Origin: Hyphomicrobiales bacterium
Lineage (GTDB): Bacteria > Pseudomonadota > Alphaproteobacteria > Rhizobiales > Beijerinckiaceae
Assembly: GCA_027483795.1 (NCBI GenBank)
Contig: JAIXTT010000039.1
Coordinates: forward strand, 1-61,569
Reading direction: 5' to 3'
Length of the DNA: 61,569 nt
Notes under the pieces: model-generated
Databases searched by the model: none
What the model was told of the DNA's origin: nothing
What the model saw: the letters and a program-made list of their open reading frames with translations, nothing else
Part shown: piece after piece, positions 25,967 through 34,556 of the stretch
Layout of the letters: the number at the start of each line of letters is the position of its first letter
How positions within the stretch are numbered: position 1 is the stretch's first letter
Program-made: the position numbers and the translations under genes

Positions 25967-26452
25967 GTGCAAAAGCCGAGCATTTCTCCTTGGAAGAACG
26001 CCCTCGAAAGGCTCTGGACCCGGCTGAAGCTGGGTCCTCTGCCCGAGGGCGGCCGCGACGACCTGTGGACCATCTCGGTCGACGGGCGAACCGTTTCGTT
26101 CCGCGCGACCCCTGACGAGCGGGGCCTCGTCGTCGCCGTCGAGGTCATGCGGCTCGACGGCGACGGCACGTCGTCCGACATCGCCGCGATCCTGCGACGC
26201 GACCTCGGTTTTCTGCATGGGGCCTCGGGCGGCCTCCGGCTCGCGCCCGACGGCCGGGGCACGGCGCTCCTCGTCGAGGACGCCGTTTCGGTCGATGCCG
26301 CCGACGCGGATGTCGACCGCGTGATCGAGAGCCTCCTCGAAAGAGCGGCTCGCCACGCGTCCGCGACGCGTCGCCCGGCCGCCCCGGTGCGTCCGGTTCC
26401 GCGCGGCGGGATGTCCCGCGACGACGCCGCCGACATCATCTTCAGGCCCTGA
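25967..26452 (+). CDS. CesT-like class I secretion chaperone
   Basis: A 161-residue protein with a GTG start and AAAGGGA site, 13 bases after the SctB-like gene. Residues 35-125 alternate strands and helices in the way of class I type III chaperones (DLWTISVDGRTVSFRATPDERGLVVAVEV). The C-terminal 35 residues are Pro/Arg-rich. It probably serves one of the secreted proteins in this operon. Assignment is from fold pattern and context. Confidence 0.5.
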   Translation: MQKPSISPWKNALERLWTRLKLGPLPEGGRDDLWTISVDGRTVSFRATPDERGLVVAVEVMRLDGDGTSSDIAAILRRDLGFLHGASGGLRLAPDGRGTALLVEDAVSVDAADADVDRVIESLLERAARHASATRRPAAPVRPVPRGGMSRDDAADIIFRP

Positions 26453-26470
26453 CGGGCGAAAGGAAGCATC

Positions 26471-26956
26471 ATGGAACTGAGCAAGGAAAAGCTGGAGACC
26501 ATGCTGTCGTCCGCCGTAGCCGGAATGACGCCGGAGCGCGCGTTCGAACTGTCCGGAAGGCTCTATGCGACGGGCCTCGGCGCCGCGGCCGATCTCTACT
26601 GCCGCAACCGGATCGCCGAAGCGGCCGAAGTCTATGCGCAGCTGATCTTGATGAACCCCGGCCGGTTGGACGGCTTCATCGGTCTGGGACACTGCTTTCT
26701 GGATCTCGACGATCCCTTGAAGGCCTTCGAAATCGCCCGAAGCATCACCACGATCGACCCGGAGAACGCCTCGGGCTGGTTCATCGGCGGGAAGGCGCTC
26801 TTCACCATGGGATCTTATGAACCGGCGCTCGACGACTTCTTGACCGCCGAAGACTGTGCGCGCGAAGCCGGACACGCCGACCTTCTCGAAGAGATCGAGC
26901 GTTTTCGTGCCGTCGCCGAGGCCAAACTCGCTGCTGCGGACCCGGAGGATGCCTGA
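26471..26956 (+). CDS. TPR protein, SycD-like chaperone (second copy)
   Basis: A 161-residue TPR protein with at least three repeats (RIAEAAEVYAQLILMNPGRLDGFIGLGHCFLDLDDPLKAFEIARSITTIDPENASGWFIGGKALFTMGSYEPALDDFLTAED). The architecture matches class II chaperones. It lacks the longer N-terminal helix of the copy at 23062. The stop overlaps the start of a third TPR gene. The clients may be the two proteins of unknown function encoded downstream. Confidence 0.7.
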   Translation: MELSKEKLETMLSSAVAGMTPERAFELSGRLYATGLGAAADLYCRNRIAEAAEVYAQLILMNPGRLDGFIGLGHCFLDLDDPLKAFEIARSITTIDPENASGWFIGGKALFTMGSYEPALDDFLTAEDCAREAGHADLLEEIERFRAVAEAKLAAADPEDA

Positions 26957-27512
26957 CCCCGCCTCCGGCAAGCCGGCGCTCGGTCTCGATGCCGCCGAGC
27001 TCGCCTTGTTCGAAAAGTCCTTCGTCGCCTTCGCGGACTCCGTCGGTCTGCGCGGCGCGGAGATCCATGCGGGCCTGATGAAGGGGATGACGATCGCCGA
27101 GACGCTCGGCGTCACGTCCGAACGGCTCGACGCGATCTACGCCCTCGCCTCGCGGCATCTGGGAGCCGGCCATCACGAGAAGGCGTGCCGACTGTTCGGC
27201 GCATTGGCGCTGTTCGCGCCCGACAACCATGCCTACTGGTTCGGGCTGGCGCTGGCCGAGCGCTCCGCGGGGCGGCCGGACAAGGCGGCGATCGTGCTGA
27301 AGACCCTCGGGCGGCTGAAGCCCGACTGGGCCCCTCTGCATTTCCAGGAATTGGAGCTTGCGGTCGAGGCGGGCGACAGGTCAGGGGCCGCGGCGTCCCT
27401 GCGGAGATTTCGTGCGGCCGCCGGCGAGGACGTGACCGATTACATGCGCCGGCGCGTCGAGCGGATCGCGCCCGCCCTCGAAGCCGCGACCACGGGCGGC
27501 CGCAATGGCTGA
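26949..27512 (+). CDS. TPR protein, SycD-like chaperone (third copy)
   Basis: A 187-residue TPR protein, start overlapping the preceding stop. It keeps the class II layout with an N-terminal helix region (SVGLRGAEIHAGLMKGMTIAETLGVTSERLDAIYALASRHLGAGHHEKACRLFGALALFAPDNHAYWFGLALAERSAG) like that of the copy at 23062, and a divergent C-terminus. Three SycD-like genes within 4.5 kb suggests dedicated chaperones for several hydrophobic exports. ATG 26949 is chosen from the overlap; a longer frame lies inside the previous gene. Confidence 0.7.
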   Translation: MPDPASGKPALGLDAAELALFEKSFVAFADSVGLRGAEIHAGLMKGMTIAETLGVTSERLDAIYALASRHLGAGHHEKACRLFGALALFAPDNHAYWFGLALAERSAGRPDKAAIVLKTLGRLKPDWAPLHFQELELAVEAGDRSGAAASLRRFRAAAGEDVTDYMRRRVERIAPALEAATTGGRNG

Positions 27513-28563
27513 ACCGCCGGGCGGGCCGTCGATCGGACGGTTCGAGCTGATGGTGTCCGAGTTTCTGGCCCGGCAGACGGATTGGGCCTCGGGCCCTCCC
27601 GGCGCCGATGCGCCCGCTTCTCCCGCCGCCCCGCCCTCTCCCGGCACGTCCGCGCCCATGCGGCCGGACATCCGATCGCTCCCGACCGCCGCGCGCCCCG
27701 GCCTTCCCGACGCGCCCCGCCCCGCCGATTACGGGCTTCCGGGCGCCGAACGATCGGCGGTCCCGCAAGGCGTGCTTCCCCTCCCCCTCCCCGCCCGCGC
27801 CGCGCCGATCGCGCCGCAGGCCTCGACGCCGATGCCGCCCGTTCCCGACCCGCGCGAGACGGACGAGCCGTCCGGCGTCGCGGAAACCGCCGACGCCGCA
27901 GTTCCGACGCCGGCGCGCGGGCGGCTGATCCTTGCGATCGGGCGAACCGCCGCAGGTCCGGATGCGCCCGACCCGAAAAGTCCGCGCGGCCCGCGGGATG
28001 CCGAAGCGAATGCGCCCTCGCCCGCACCCGGAGCGCCGGCGCCCGATCGCTCGGAAGCGAATTCCGCCGAAAGGCTCCCGCCGCGCCCGACGGAGTCGGC
28101 CGGACCGGAACCCGAGACGTCGATTTCGTCCGGTCGCCCGGCGACCGAGGCGAGCACGCCCCTGAGACCCGCGCCGGATCGCCTTCCACGTCTGGAACCG
28201 GCGGGCCTCGCGCTCGAACTCGCGCTCCTCGTGAACGCCGAAATGCACAAGGGCTGGCCGACCTCGCGTTTCGTCCCGTTGCTCGAAAGACGGCGACCGC
28301 ACGCGCAACCGTTGGAACTCGATGACGACGACCGGACCGAAGACGAAGACTCGGCGGACGACGAAGGCGAGGAAAGATCCTCGGGCCTCGATGCCCTGTC
28401 GGCCTATGTCGACGAACATGCGGCAAGCCGACGCCTCAAAAGGACTCTGCTTTTCGCTTTGGGCTGCTACTGTGCGCTGCTGAACACGCTGGGAACGGAA
28501 ATTCTTGAATACTTCGCCGGTCAAGTCGACGAAGAGATCGAGAGAAACCATGATCGAGCGTGA
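27505..28563 (+). CDS. Pro/Ala-rich protein of the type III locus, unknown function
   Basis: A 352-residue protein I do not recognise. Residues about 30-230 are low complexity, dominated by Pro, Ala, Arg and Glu. Residues 230-275 may be folded, followed by an acidic run (LDDDDRTEDEDSADDEGEE) and a helical C-terminus with a moderately hydrophobic patch (TLLFALGCYCALLNTLG). It is coupled to the TPR chaperone by overlap. It could be an exported protein or a second ruler-like component; neither is shown. Confidence 0.55.
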   Translation: MAEPPGGPSIGRFELMVSEFLARQTDWASGPPGADAPASPAAPPSPGTSAPMRPDIRSLPTAARPGLPDAPRPADYGLPGAERSAVPQGVLPLPLPARAAPIAPQASTPMPPVPDPRETDEPSGVAETADAAVPTPARGRLILAIGRTAAGPDAPDPKSPRGPRDAEANAPSPAPGAPAPDRSEANSAERLPPRPTESAGPEPETSISSGRPATEASTPLRPAPDRLPRLEPAGLALELALLVNAEMHKGWPTSRFVPLLERRRPHAQPLELDDDDRTEDEDSADDEGEERSSGLDALSAYVDEHAASRRLKRTLLFALGCYCALLNTLGTEILEYFAGQVDEEIERNHDRA

Positions 28564-28602
28564 ACGATTCGGGCTGGCCCGAAAGGCGGACGGGGGCATG
28601 CT

Positions 28603-30186
28603 TTGACCGGCGGCATTCAGGACGTATCCGGACCCTCTGCGGTGACGGCCGTCGCCTATCAACTCCTGACGGCGACGTCGGCGGCCGCATCGAGCGCGCT
28701 CGCCGAGAACGGCGTGGTCACCGGGGCGGATTATGCGAGCATCTTCCGCAACGCGCGCACTTTCGAAAATCTGGGCCTCCCCGCCGTCGACGGCTCGTCG
28801 GACGACGGTCGGATCCGTTCGGCGCTCATCGACATCGTCGACGCGATCGACGCCTCGGCGGCGGAGCGGCTGCGCAACCGAGCGGCCTCCGAACGCGCGG
28901 GCCACGGCCTCATGCTGCTCCGTCTGGACGAAGTCGATACGGGCGCGGCCGGAGCGACCTCCGCCTCCGAAGACTTCGCCGCCGCGGTGGCGGCGAACTC
29001 CGTCTTCACGAACGGCACGGTGACCGAGACGTCGACGGCGGACGAGATCGACGCCATCGCCGAACTGACCGCGGCCGATCTCCTGCAGGCCCGCGCGGAT
29101 CTCGAGACCGAAGAGGCCCAAGCCACGCCCGACTCGGCGGTGACGGCAGAACTCACGGCGAAGATCGCCCTGCTCGAAGCGGAGACCGTGCTGCTGGACG
29201 AATTGTCCACGCTCGCCACGGCCAATGAAACTGCGGAGACCGGCTTCCTCGGCGCGATCTTCGATTTCTTCAATTCCCTCGTCAGCTTCTTCGTCGACCT
29301 CTTCACGGGCGGCAAGGGCCTCGACGACGTCGACCCGAACGATCTGCTTCGTGCGGGTGGTCCCATCGATCAGGCCTTCGAACAACTCTCGCAAGGCGCC
29401 CGCTCGGCCGACAGCAAGAATCTGACGACGATGCTGGAGTCGATCGACCGCCGGGAATTGCTGATGCAGGTCCGTGAGGAGCTTCGCGCCGCGCGCGCCG
29501 AAGGCCGGACCTCGGTCGATCTCGGCCCGCTGATCATGCAGTTCGCGCTCCGCTCCACGGTGGAGATGTCGGAAGGCCCGGCTCCGAGCCCGATCCGCGT
29601 CCCCGACATGCGGACGGCCGCATTGGAGCCGCGCCGCCCCGGCAGCAACGCCCCCGTGCAGCCCAACGGACCGACGCCCTCGCAGCAGCTTCGTGCCGGC
29701 GGCGCGGGAGCGGACGGCGATGCGGGCCTGTTCCCGACGATCCCCGAGGCCGTCTTCTCCGTTCCCGGCTTGCGTCCCTCGGACGCCCCGATCCGTTCCG
29801 CCCCGCCCGTTTCCGTCGGCGCGGGCGTCGCGGCCGCGGACGCCGCCGAAGCGGCGAAAGGGGAGACGGATGCGGGCCTGCTCGGCTTCGACGCGCGCGA
29901 CGGCCGGGTCGTCGTCGATCCTCTGCTGTTCGATACGGTCGAGCGCGGGATCTTCAGCGCCGATGAACTCTCCTCGGTGCTTGCGGAATTCGGGGAAGAG
30001 CCGTTCGCGCGGGCGGATCGGGCCCTGCCGGCCGGAATCGACGCCGCGACGCGTCGTCGGGTCGCCGCATCGTTCGCCGCCCTGATCGAGAACGCGATCG
30101 CGATCAGCGACGCCGCGGAAGAGGCGGCCGTGCGGCGCTCGGAAGACGCGCGGACGGAGTCCCGCCGCGTCAGGCTCGAGCTCTGA
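28603..30186 (+). CDS. Putative secreted type III protein, unknown family
   Basis: A 527-residue protein with a TTG start, between the TPR chaperones and sctV. It is Ala/Thr/Glu-rich and helical, with one strongly hydrophobic segment near residues 212-232 (FLGAIFDFFNSLVSFFVDLF). That layout (soluble ends, one membrane-seeking segment) is translocator-like. A Pro/Gly-rich linker spans about 335-420. No catalytic motif is visible. The start is uncertain because the preceding 40 bases offer no strong ribosome binding site. Confidence 0.55.
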   Translation: MTGGIQDVSGPSAVTAVAYQLLTATSAAASSALAENGVVTGADYASIFRNARTFENLGLPAVDGSSDDGRIRSALIDIVDAIDASAAERLRNRAASERAGHGLMLLRLDEVDTGAAGATSASEDFAAAVAANSVFTNGTVTETSTADEIDAIAELTAADLLQARADLETEEAQATPDSAVTAELTAKIALLEAETVLLDELSTLATANETAETGFLGAIFDFFNSLVSFFVDLFTGGKGLDDVDPNDLLRAGGPIDQAFEQLSQGARSADSKNLTTMLESIDRRELLMQVREELRAARAEGRTSVDLGPLIMQFALRSTVEMSEGPAPSPIRVPDMRTAALEPRRPGSNAPVQPNGPTPSQQLRAGGAGADGDAGLFPTIPEAVFSVPGLRPSDAPIRSAPPVSVGAGVAAADAAEAAKGETDAGLLGFDARDGRVVVDPLLFDTVERGIFSADELSSVLAEFGEEPFARADRALPAGIDAATRRRVAASFAALIENAIAISDAAEEAAVRRSEDARTESRRVRLEL

Positions 30187-30221
30187 ACGCCGCCGCATAG
30201 CCGCATGGACGGGGAGACGAC

Positions 30222-32336
30222 GTGCAGAACTTCTTGAGAACGGTATCCGGTCGGAACGACATCGTTCTGGCCGTTCTCCTCGTCTGTATCGTCTTCATGA
30301 TGATCCTGCCGTTGCCCATCGTGCTGGTCGACGCGCTGATCGCCGTCAATCTCGCCCTGTCGGCCACTCTGCTGATGGCCGCGATGTATCTGAACGACGT
30401 CACCAAACTGTCGGCGTTCCCCTCGATCCTCCTGCTGACGACCCTTTTCCGCCTCGCGCTGGCCATTTCCACCACGCGCCTGATCCTGCTGCAGGCCAAT
30501 GCGGGCTCGATCATCGAAACCTTCGGCAATTTCGTCATCGGCGGAAATCTGATCGTCGGCCTGGTGGTCTTCCTCATTCTGACCATCGTCAACTTCATGG
30601 TCATCACCAAGGGTTCGGAGCGCGTCGCGGAAGTGTCGGCGCGCTTCTCGCTCGACGCGATGCCCGGCAAGCAGATGGCGATCGACTCCGACATGCGCGC
30701 GGGCCTCATCGAGCTCGACGAGGCGAAGCGTCGCCGAAACAAGCTCGAGAAGGAGAGCCAGCTCTTCGGCGCCATGGACGGCGCGATGAAGTTCGTGAAG
30801 GGCGACGCCATCGCGGGCATCATCATCATCTTCGTCAACATGATCGGCGGCATCACCATCGGCACCATGCAGCGCGGCATGACGGTGGGAGATGCGGCGC
30901 GGCGCTACGTGCTGCTCACCATCGGCGACGGCCTCATCCAGCAGATCCCCGCTCTGTTCGTGTCGATCACCGCGGGCTTCATCGTCACGCGCGTCGCATC
31001 CGACGAGAACAAGGATCTCGGCAGCGACATCGGCGCGCAGCTGGTCGACGAGCCGAAGGCATTGATGATCACCGCGGGCATCATGGCGATCTTCGCCGCG
31101 ATCCCCGGATTCCCCGCGCCCGTCTTCGGTTTTCTGGCGATCGTCTTCGCCTTGGGCGGCTACGTCATCATGAAGAGCCGCAAGTCCGTCGCGGGCGACA
31201 AGAAGTCGAGGGAGATGCCCTCCCTCGCCCCCGCCATCGCGCCCGCGGGCTCCATTCCCGCCTTTCCCGACGAATCGGACGCCGAGCAGGAAGCGCCCGT
31301 CGAGCCCGTCACCTTCGCGCTCACGGTGCCCGTGATCCTCGACGTCGCGGCGTCGATGCGCAACCACATCAAGCCCGCGCGCCTCGACCGCGAGATCGCG
31401 AAACTGCGCCGCGCGCTCTATTTCGATCTCGGCGTCCCCTTCCCCGGCATCAATCTTCGCCTCAACGAAAACCTGAAGGAAGGCGAATACCGCGTTCTGG
31501 TGAATGAGATTCCGATCGCGAGCGGCGTCTGTCGGCCCGGCTTCGTGATCGTCCGCGAGAGCGAGGCGAACCTGAACCTCTTCGACGTCCCCTTCGAAAA
31601 GGGCGACGACTTCCTGCCGATCACCAAGAGCCTCTGGGTCTCGGAGAAGCAGCTGCCTCTTCTTCAGAAGGCCGGACTGCAGCATCTGAACATGACCGCC
31701 ATCCTGACCTTCCATCTCGGCCATGTGCTCAAGGCGCATGCGGCCAAGTTCGTCGGAATTCAGGAGACGATGTATCTGATGAATCAGATGCAGAAGAACT
31801 TCGGCGAACTGGTGAAGGAGGTCACCCGGACCCTGCCCGTCATCACCATCACCGACATCATGCAGCGTCTGGTGGGCGAGGACGTCTCGATCCGCGACAT
31901 GCGCACGATCCTGGAAGCGCTCGTCGAATGGGGCCAGCGCGAGAAGGACCCGATCATCCTCACCGAGCATGTCCGGGGCGCTCTGAGCAACTACATCACC
32001 TACAAGTTCTCCGCCGGACAGAACGTCATTCCCGCCTATCTGCTCTCCAAGGAGGTGGAGGACGAGATCCGCGGCGCGGTCCGTCAGACGTCGGGCTCGT
32101 CCTATCTGGCGCTGTCGCCGGACGTGCACCGCAGCATCATCTCGTCGATGAAGGAGACCATCGGCGAAGTGGCCGCCCATACCGTGCGGCCCGTGCTGAT
32201 GGCGCCGATGGACATCCGCCGTTTCACGCGACGCATCATCGAACGGGATTTCGCCGATCTCCCGGTCCTGTCCTACCAGGAGCTCGCGTCGAGCGCGAAC
32301 ATCCAGCCGCTCGACCGCATCCGTCTGCGGAAATGA
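30222..32336 (+). CDS. sctV: Type III secretion major export protein SctV
   Basis: Largest export-apparatus subunit, 704 residues, GTG start. The N-terminal half holds about eight hydrophobic helices and the FHIPEP-like core (FPSILLLTTLFRLALAISTTRLIL, NFMVITKGSERVAEVSARFSLDAMPGKQMAIDSDMRAGLI). The linker and cytoplasmic ring domain occupy about 345-704. It forms the nonameric cytoplasmic ring that receives chaperone-substrate complexes. It precedes the ExbB-like gene by only 4 bases, so the two units are transcribed together. Confidence 0.97.
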   Translation: MQNFLRTVSGRNDIVLAVLLVCIVFMMILPLPIVLVDALIAVNLALSATLLMAAMYLNDVTKLSAFPSILLLTTLFRLALAISTTRLILLQANAGSIIETFGNFVIGGNLIVGLVVFLILTIVNFMVITKGSERVAEVSARFSLDAMPGKQMAIDSDMRAGLIELDEAKRRRNKLEKESQLFGAMDGAMKFVKGDAIAGIIIIFVNMIGGITIGTMQRGMTVGDAARRYVLLTIGDGLIQQIPALFVSITAGFIVTRVASDENKDLGSDIGAQLVDEPKALMITAGIMAIFAAIPGFPAPVFGFLAIVFALGGYVIMKSRKSVAGDKKSREMPSLAPAIAPAGSIPAFPDESDAEQEAPVEPVTFALTVPVILDVAASMRNHIKPARLDREIAKLRRALYFDLGVPFPGINLRLNENLKEGEYRVLVNEIPIASGVCRPGFVIVRESEANLNLFDVPFEKGDDFLPITKSLWVSEKQLPLLQKAGLQHLNMTAILTFHLGHVLKAHAAKFVGIQETMYLMNQMQKNFGELVKEVTRTLPVITITDIMQRLVGEDVSIRDMRTILEALVEWGQREKDPIILTEHVRGALSNYITYKFSAGQNVIPAYLLSKEVEDEIRGAVRQTSGSSYLALSPDVHRSIISSMKETIGEVAAHTVRPVLMAPMDIRRFTRRIIERDFADLPVLSYQELASSANIQPLDRIRLRK

Positions 32337-32340
32337 GCGG

Positions 32341-33252
32341 ATGAGCACGCCCGCTCCGCTCTCGAACGGCCCCATCGGAACGGCGGGCCTCGCTCCGCGG
32401 ATCGGTCTGCTCTGTGCCGCTTCGACGGTCCAGATCCTGTCGTCGGATCCGGGGCTCCCGGCGCGTGCCGCGGCGGCGTCACTGGCCGCCGCCTTCATCC
32501 TCGCCGTCCTGCTGCCGAAGAGCCGTCGGACGCTCGCCGCCGCCGCGGCCCTGCTCTCCGCCGTCGTCGTGGTCGGCCACGTGATCGCACCCTTTCTCGC
32601 CGGGCCCGATCTCCTGATGCGGGTCGTCGCCGAGCGGACGGTCTGGCCCTGCGTGCTTCTGGGCGTCGTCGCCGGCGAATTGCTCGCGACGCTCGAAGGC
32701 GGGCGCGAAGCGCAGGGCATTCCCCGCTCTCCATGGCTTTTCCTGTTCTCCTGCATCGCTTACGGAACCGGGCTGGTGCTTTTGCTCGAAACGGCGCTGG
32801 CCGCGCTCGGCCCCGCTGCGCCCGGGTCCGCCGCGGGGGTGATCCTGCACGCCTTCGCCGCGGAGACGGCGATCCACCTCGCCCTTCTGGTCCTGTGGTT
32901 CGGGCTCGGCCTCCGCGCCGTCGAACTCCATGTCCGTCTCGCGCGCGATCCCGGGGCACACCGAGCCGAAGCGACGCTCGCGGAGCGCCGGCAGATCGAG
33001 TCGCTCCTGCGCCTCCTCCCGATGCTCGGATTTCTCGGGACGGTGATCGGCCTCGCGGGAGCGATCGGCGCCATGTCCGCGACCCTTGCGGGAGACGCGG
33101 GATTCGGCCGCAGTTCGCTCGATGCGCTGTTCCGGAGCCTCGCGCTGAAATTCGAGACGTCCCTGCTCGGCCTCGCCGCGGCCATCGTCACGGGCATCGT
33201 CATGTCGGCGATCGACGGCCTGCAGGAGCGGGCCGCACCGCGGACGGAGTGA
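32341..33252 (+). CDS. ExbB/TolQ/MotA-type proton-channel protein inside the type III operon
   Basis: Polytopic protein of 303 residues. The C-terminal 85 residues are a clear ExbB/TolQ/MotA domain: LLPMLGFLGTVIGLAGAIGAM (from about residue 225) followed by LFRSLALKFETSLLGLAAAIVTGI, with the channel threonine at residue 273. The N-terminal 200 residues add about five further hydrophobic segments, unlike simple ExbB. Two ExbD-like genes follow. The set sits 4 bases after sctV in the same direction. Such channels convert proton flow into force or rotation. This could be a motor for secretion, envelope work or host contact; no such role is established for injectisomes. Confidence 0.8.
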   Translation: MSTPAPLSNGPIGTAGLAPRIGLLCAASTVQILSSDPGLPARAAAASLAAAFILAVLLPKSRRTLAAAAALLSAVVVVGHVIAPFLAGPDLLMRVVAERTVWPCVLLGVVAGELLATLEGGREAQGIPRSPWLFLFSCIAYGTGLVLLLETALAALGPAAPGSAAGVILHAFAAETAIHLALLVLWFGLGLRAVELHVRLARDPGAHRAEATLAERRQIESLLRLLPMLGFLGTVIGLAGAIGAMSATLAGDAGFGRSSLDALFRSLALKFETSLLGLAAAIVTGIVMSAIDGLQERAAPRTE

Positions 33253-33258
33253 GGCCGG

Positions 33259-33669
33259 ATGCGGACGCGATCCGGAAACGAAGGACACGAAGGCTTTCTC
33301 GGCGATCTGTTCCTGAACCTCGCCGCCGTCGTCATCTTCGCGATCGCCGCGATCGCCGTGGAGCGCCCCCTCCGTGCCGATGCCGGGCCCGCCGGAGCCC
33401 CGGTTTCCGGCCTCGTCTTTCTCCTTTGCGGCGACCGCGTCTCCATCGAAAACGGCCCGACGCTCCATCGGGACGCACTGCTCGATTCCGACGTGATCCG
33501 ACGCGCGATCGCCGAGGCCCCGGATCTTCCGCCCGTCCTGAGGATCGGCCCCGCGTCCGACACCGCCGCCTTCCTCCTGGCGACGCAGCTCGCCCGGTCG
33601 GGGAAGACCGAACCGATCTTCGTGGAAGGCGGTTGCGGAGCGTCCGCGACGGCGGGAGGACGACCGTGA
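33259..33669 (+). CDS. ExbD/TolR/MotB-like single-span protein (first copy)
   Basis: A 136-residue protein with one N-terminal membrane segment (about 17-35) preceded by Asp16, in the pattern DLFLNLAA. A membrane-entry aspartate is the proton-carrying residue of ExbD, TolR and MotB. The periplasmic part (about 45-130) has the small alpha/beta pattern of ExbD (LDSDVIRRAIAEAPDLPPVLRI, then AAFLLATQLARSG). It is coupled to its neighbours: 6 bases after the channel gene and overlapping the next by four. It lacks a peptidoglycan-binding OmpA domain. Confidence 0.68.
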   Translation: MRTRSGNEGHEGFLGDLFLNLAAVVIFAIAAIAVERPLRADAGPAGAPVSGLVFLLCGDRVSIENGPTLHRDALLDSDVIRRAIAEAPDLPPVLRIGPASDTAAFLLATQLARSGKTEPIFVEGGCGASATAGGRP

Positions 33670-34304
33670 TCGGCGATGCGCGCGGACTGTTCGCGGCCGA
33701 CATGGCCGCCAATCTCCTCGCCGCCTTTCTTCTGGTTCTGGCGCTTCTGCCCTATGCGGAGCCGCCGTCCTTCGATGCCCGCCCCGCCGGGCCCTTGAAA
33801 GTGGCGAGCGGAAGCGCCTTCGTCGACGCGCTGCATCGCCGCGCCGTCGAAGGCGCCGCATCCGGCGACGCCGTCGAGATCCGTGACGAGCGCGACGTTG
33901 CCGCCGCCTGCAAGGAAACGTCGGAGAAGGGGCCGTCGATCCTGTTCGTCCTGGACCCTCTCCGCCTCCCCGCGATCGCCCGCAGCGCCTGCTCCGGCTT
34001 TCCGGGAACGAGGGTGCTGATCATCCCCGCCTCGCTCAAGGGGCCGGACGGCGATTGGAGCGCGGCAGTGCGTCGGTTGTTCGCCGCGCCGCTCTCTCCC
34101 GAGGATTTCCGCCGCGCGCTGCTGATGCTTCTGCAGGGCGGAGACGGGACCGGGATCGTCGACGAGACGAGCGCTTCGTGGGCGTTCGATACGCTGCGCC
34201 GCCGATGGTCCGAATTCCGCGCCTGGGGGGACTTCCTCGTCGCCGCGGCCATGCTAAGTCTTCTGTTCCGGATCAGGAACACCCGCATAAGAGGTCGATC
34301 ATGA
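33666..34304 (+). CDS. ExbD/TolR/MotB-like protein (second copy, extended)
   Basis: A 212-residue protein, GTG start overlapping the first copy. The N-terminus repeats the key pattern: Asp12 followed by MAANLLA and a hydrophobic segment to about residue 30, equivalent to DLFLNLAA in the first copy. The middle part (about 45-175) is soluble. A second hydrophobic stretch (about 185-202) precedes a basic C-terminus. Two different ExbD-like partners with one channel protein is also seen in some gliding and Tol-like motors. The stop overlaps the following small gene. Confidence 0.62.
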   Translation: MIGDARGLFAADMAANLLAAFLLVLALLPYAEPPSFDARPAGPLKVASGSAFVDALHRRAVEGAASGDAVEIRDERDVAAACKETSEKGPSILFVLDPLRLPAIARSACSGFPGTRVLIIPASLKGPDGDWSAAVRRLFAAPLSPEDFRRALLMLLQGGDGTGIVDETSASWAFDTLRRRWSEFRAWGDFLVAAAMLSLLFRIRNTRIRGRS

Positions 34305-34549
34305 ACGACGCCGGCATTCAGCGCCTTCCGCCGCAGGCGGCTCCGCGCGCCCAGACATTGAACGCGGGCACCGACCCGACGATCATCGGCGGTCCGCGGG
34401 ATACCCTCCGGCTCGATCAGGAAGCGGATGTCGATGCAGCCGCCAAGGCGGCGGAGAAGATGGCGATCACGGAATTCAAGGAGAACGATCCGCCCCAGCT
34501 GCTCGCCGATTTCGTCGGGTCGGGCTCGGGAACGCGTTCAGGCGCCTGA
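34301..34549 (+). CDS. Small protein after the Exb-like module, unknown
   Basis: An 82-residue soluble protein whose ATG overlaps the preceding stop (ATGA). It has a disordered N-terminus and a helical acidic region (ADVDAAAKAAEKMAITEFKENDP). I recognise no family. It closes the sctV to Exb-like operon, which is convergent with the minus-strand operon that ends at 34557. Confidence 0.55.
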   Translation: MNDAGIQRLPPQAAPRAQTLNAGTDPTIIGGPRDTLRLDQEADVDAAAKAAEKMAITEFKENDPPQLLADFVGSGSGTRSGA

Positions 34550-34556
34550 TCCGGTT

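Noticed and set aside
27112-30198. Long minus-strand open frame of about 1028 codons, and a similar one at 29370-32756
   Set aside because: They lie antisense to coupled genes with family matches (TPR chaperones, sctV). High GC leaves antisense frames open; composition is Arg/Gly-rich with no domain.
32341-34304. Flagellar MotA/MotB stator
   Set aside because: The partner proteins lack the OmpA-like peptidoglycan-binding domain of MotB, and the channel protein has an ExbB-like arrangement plus extra N-terminal helices.
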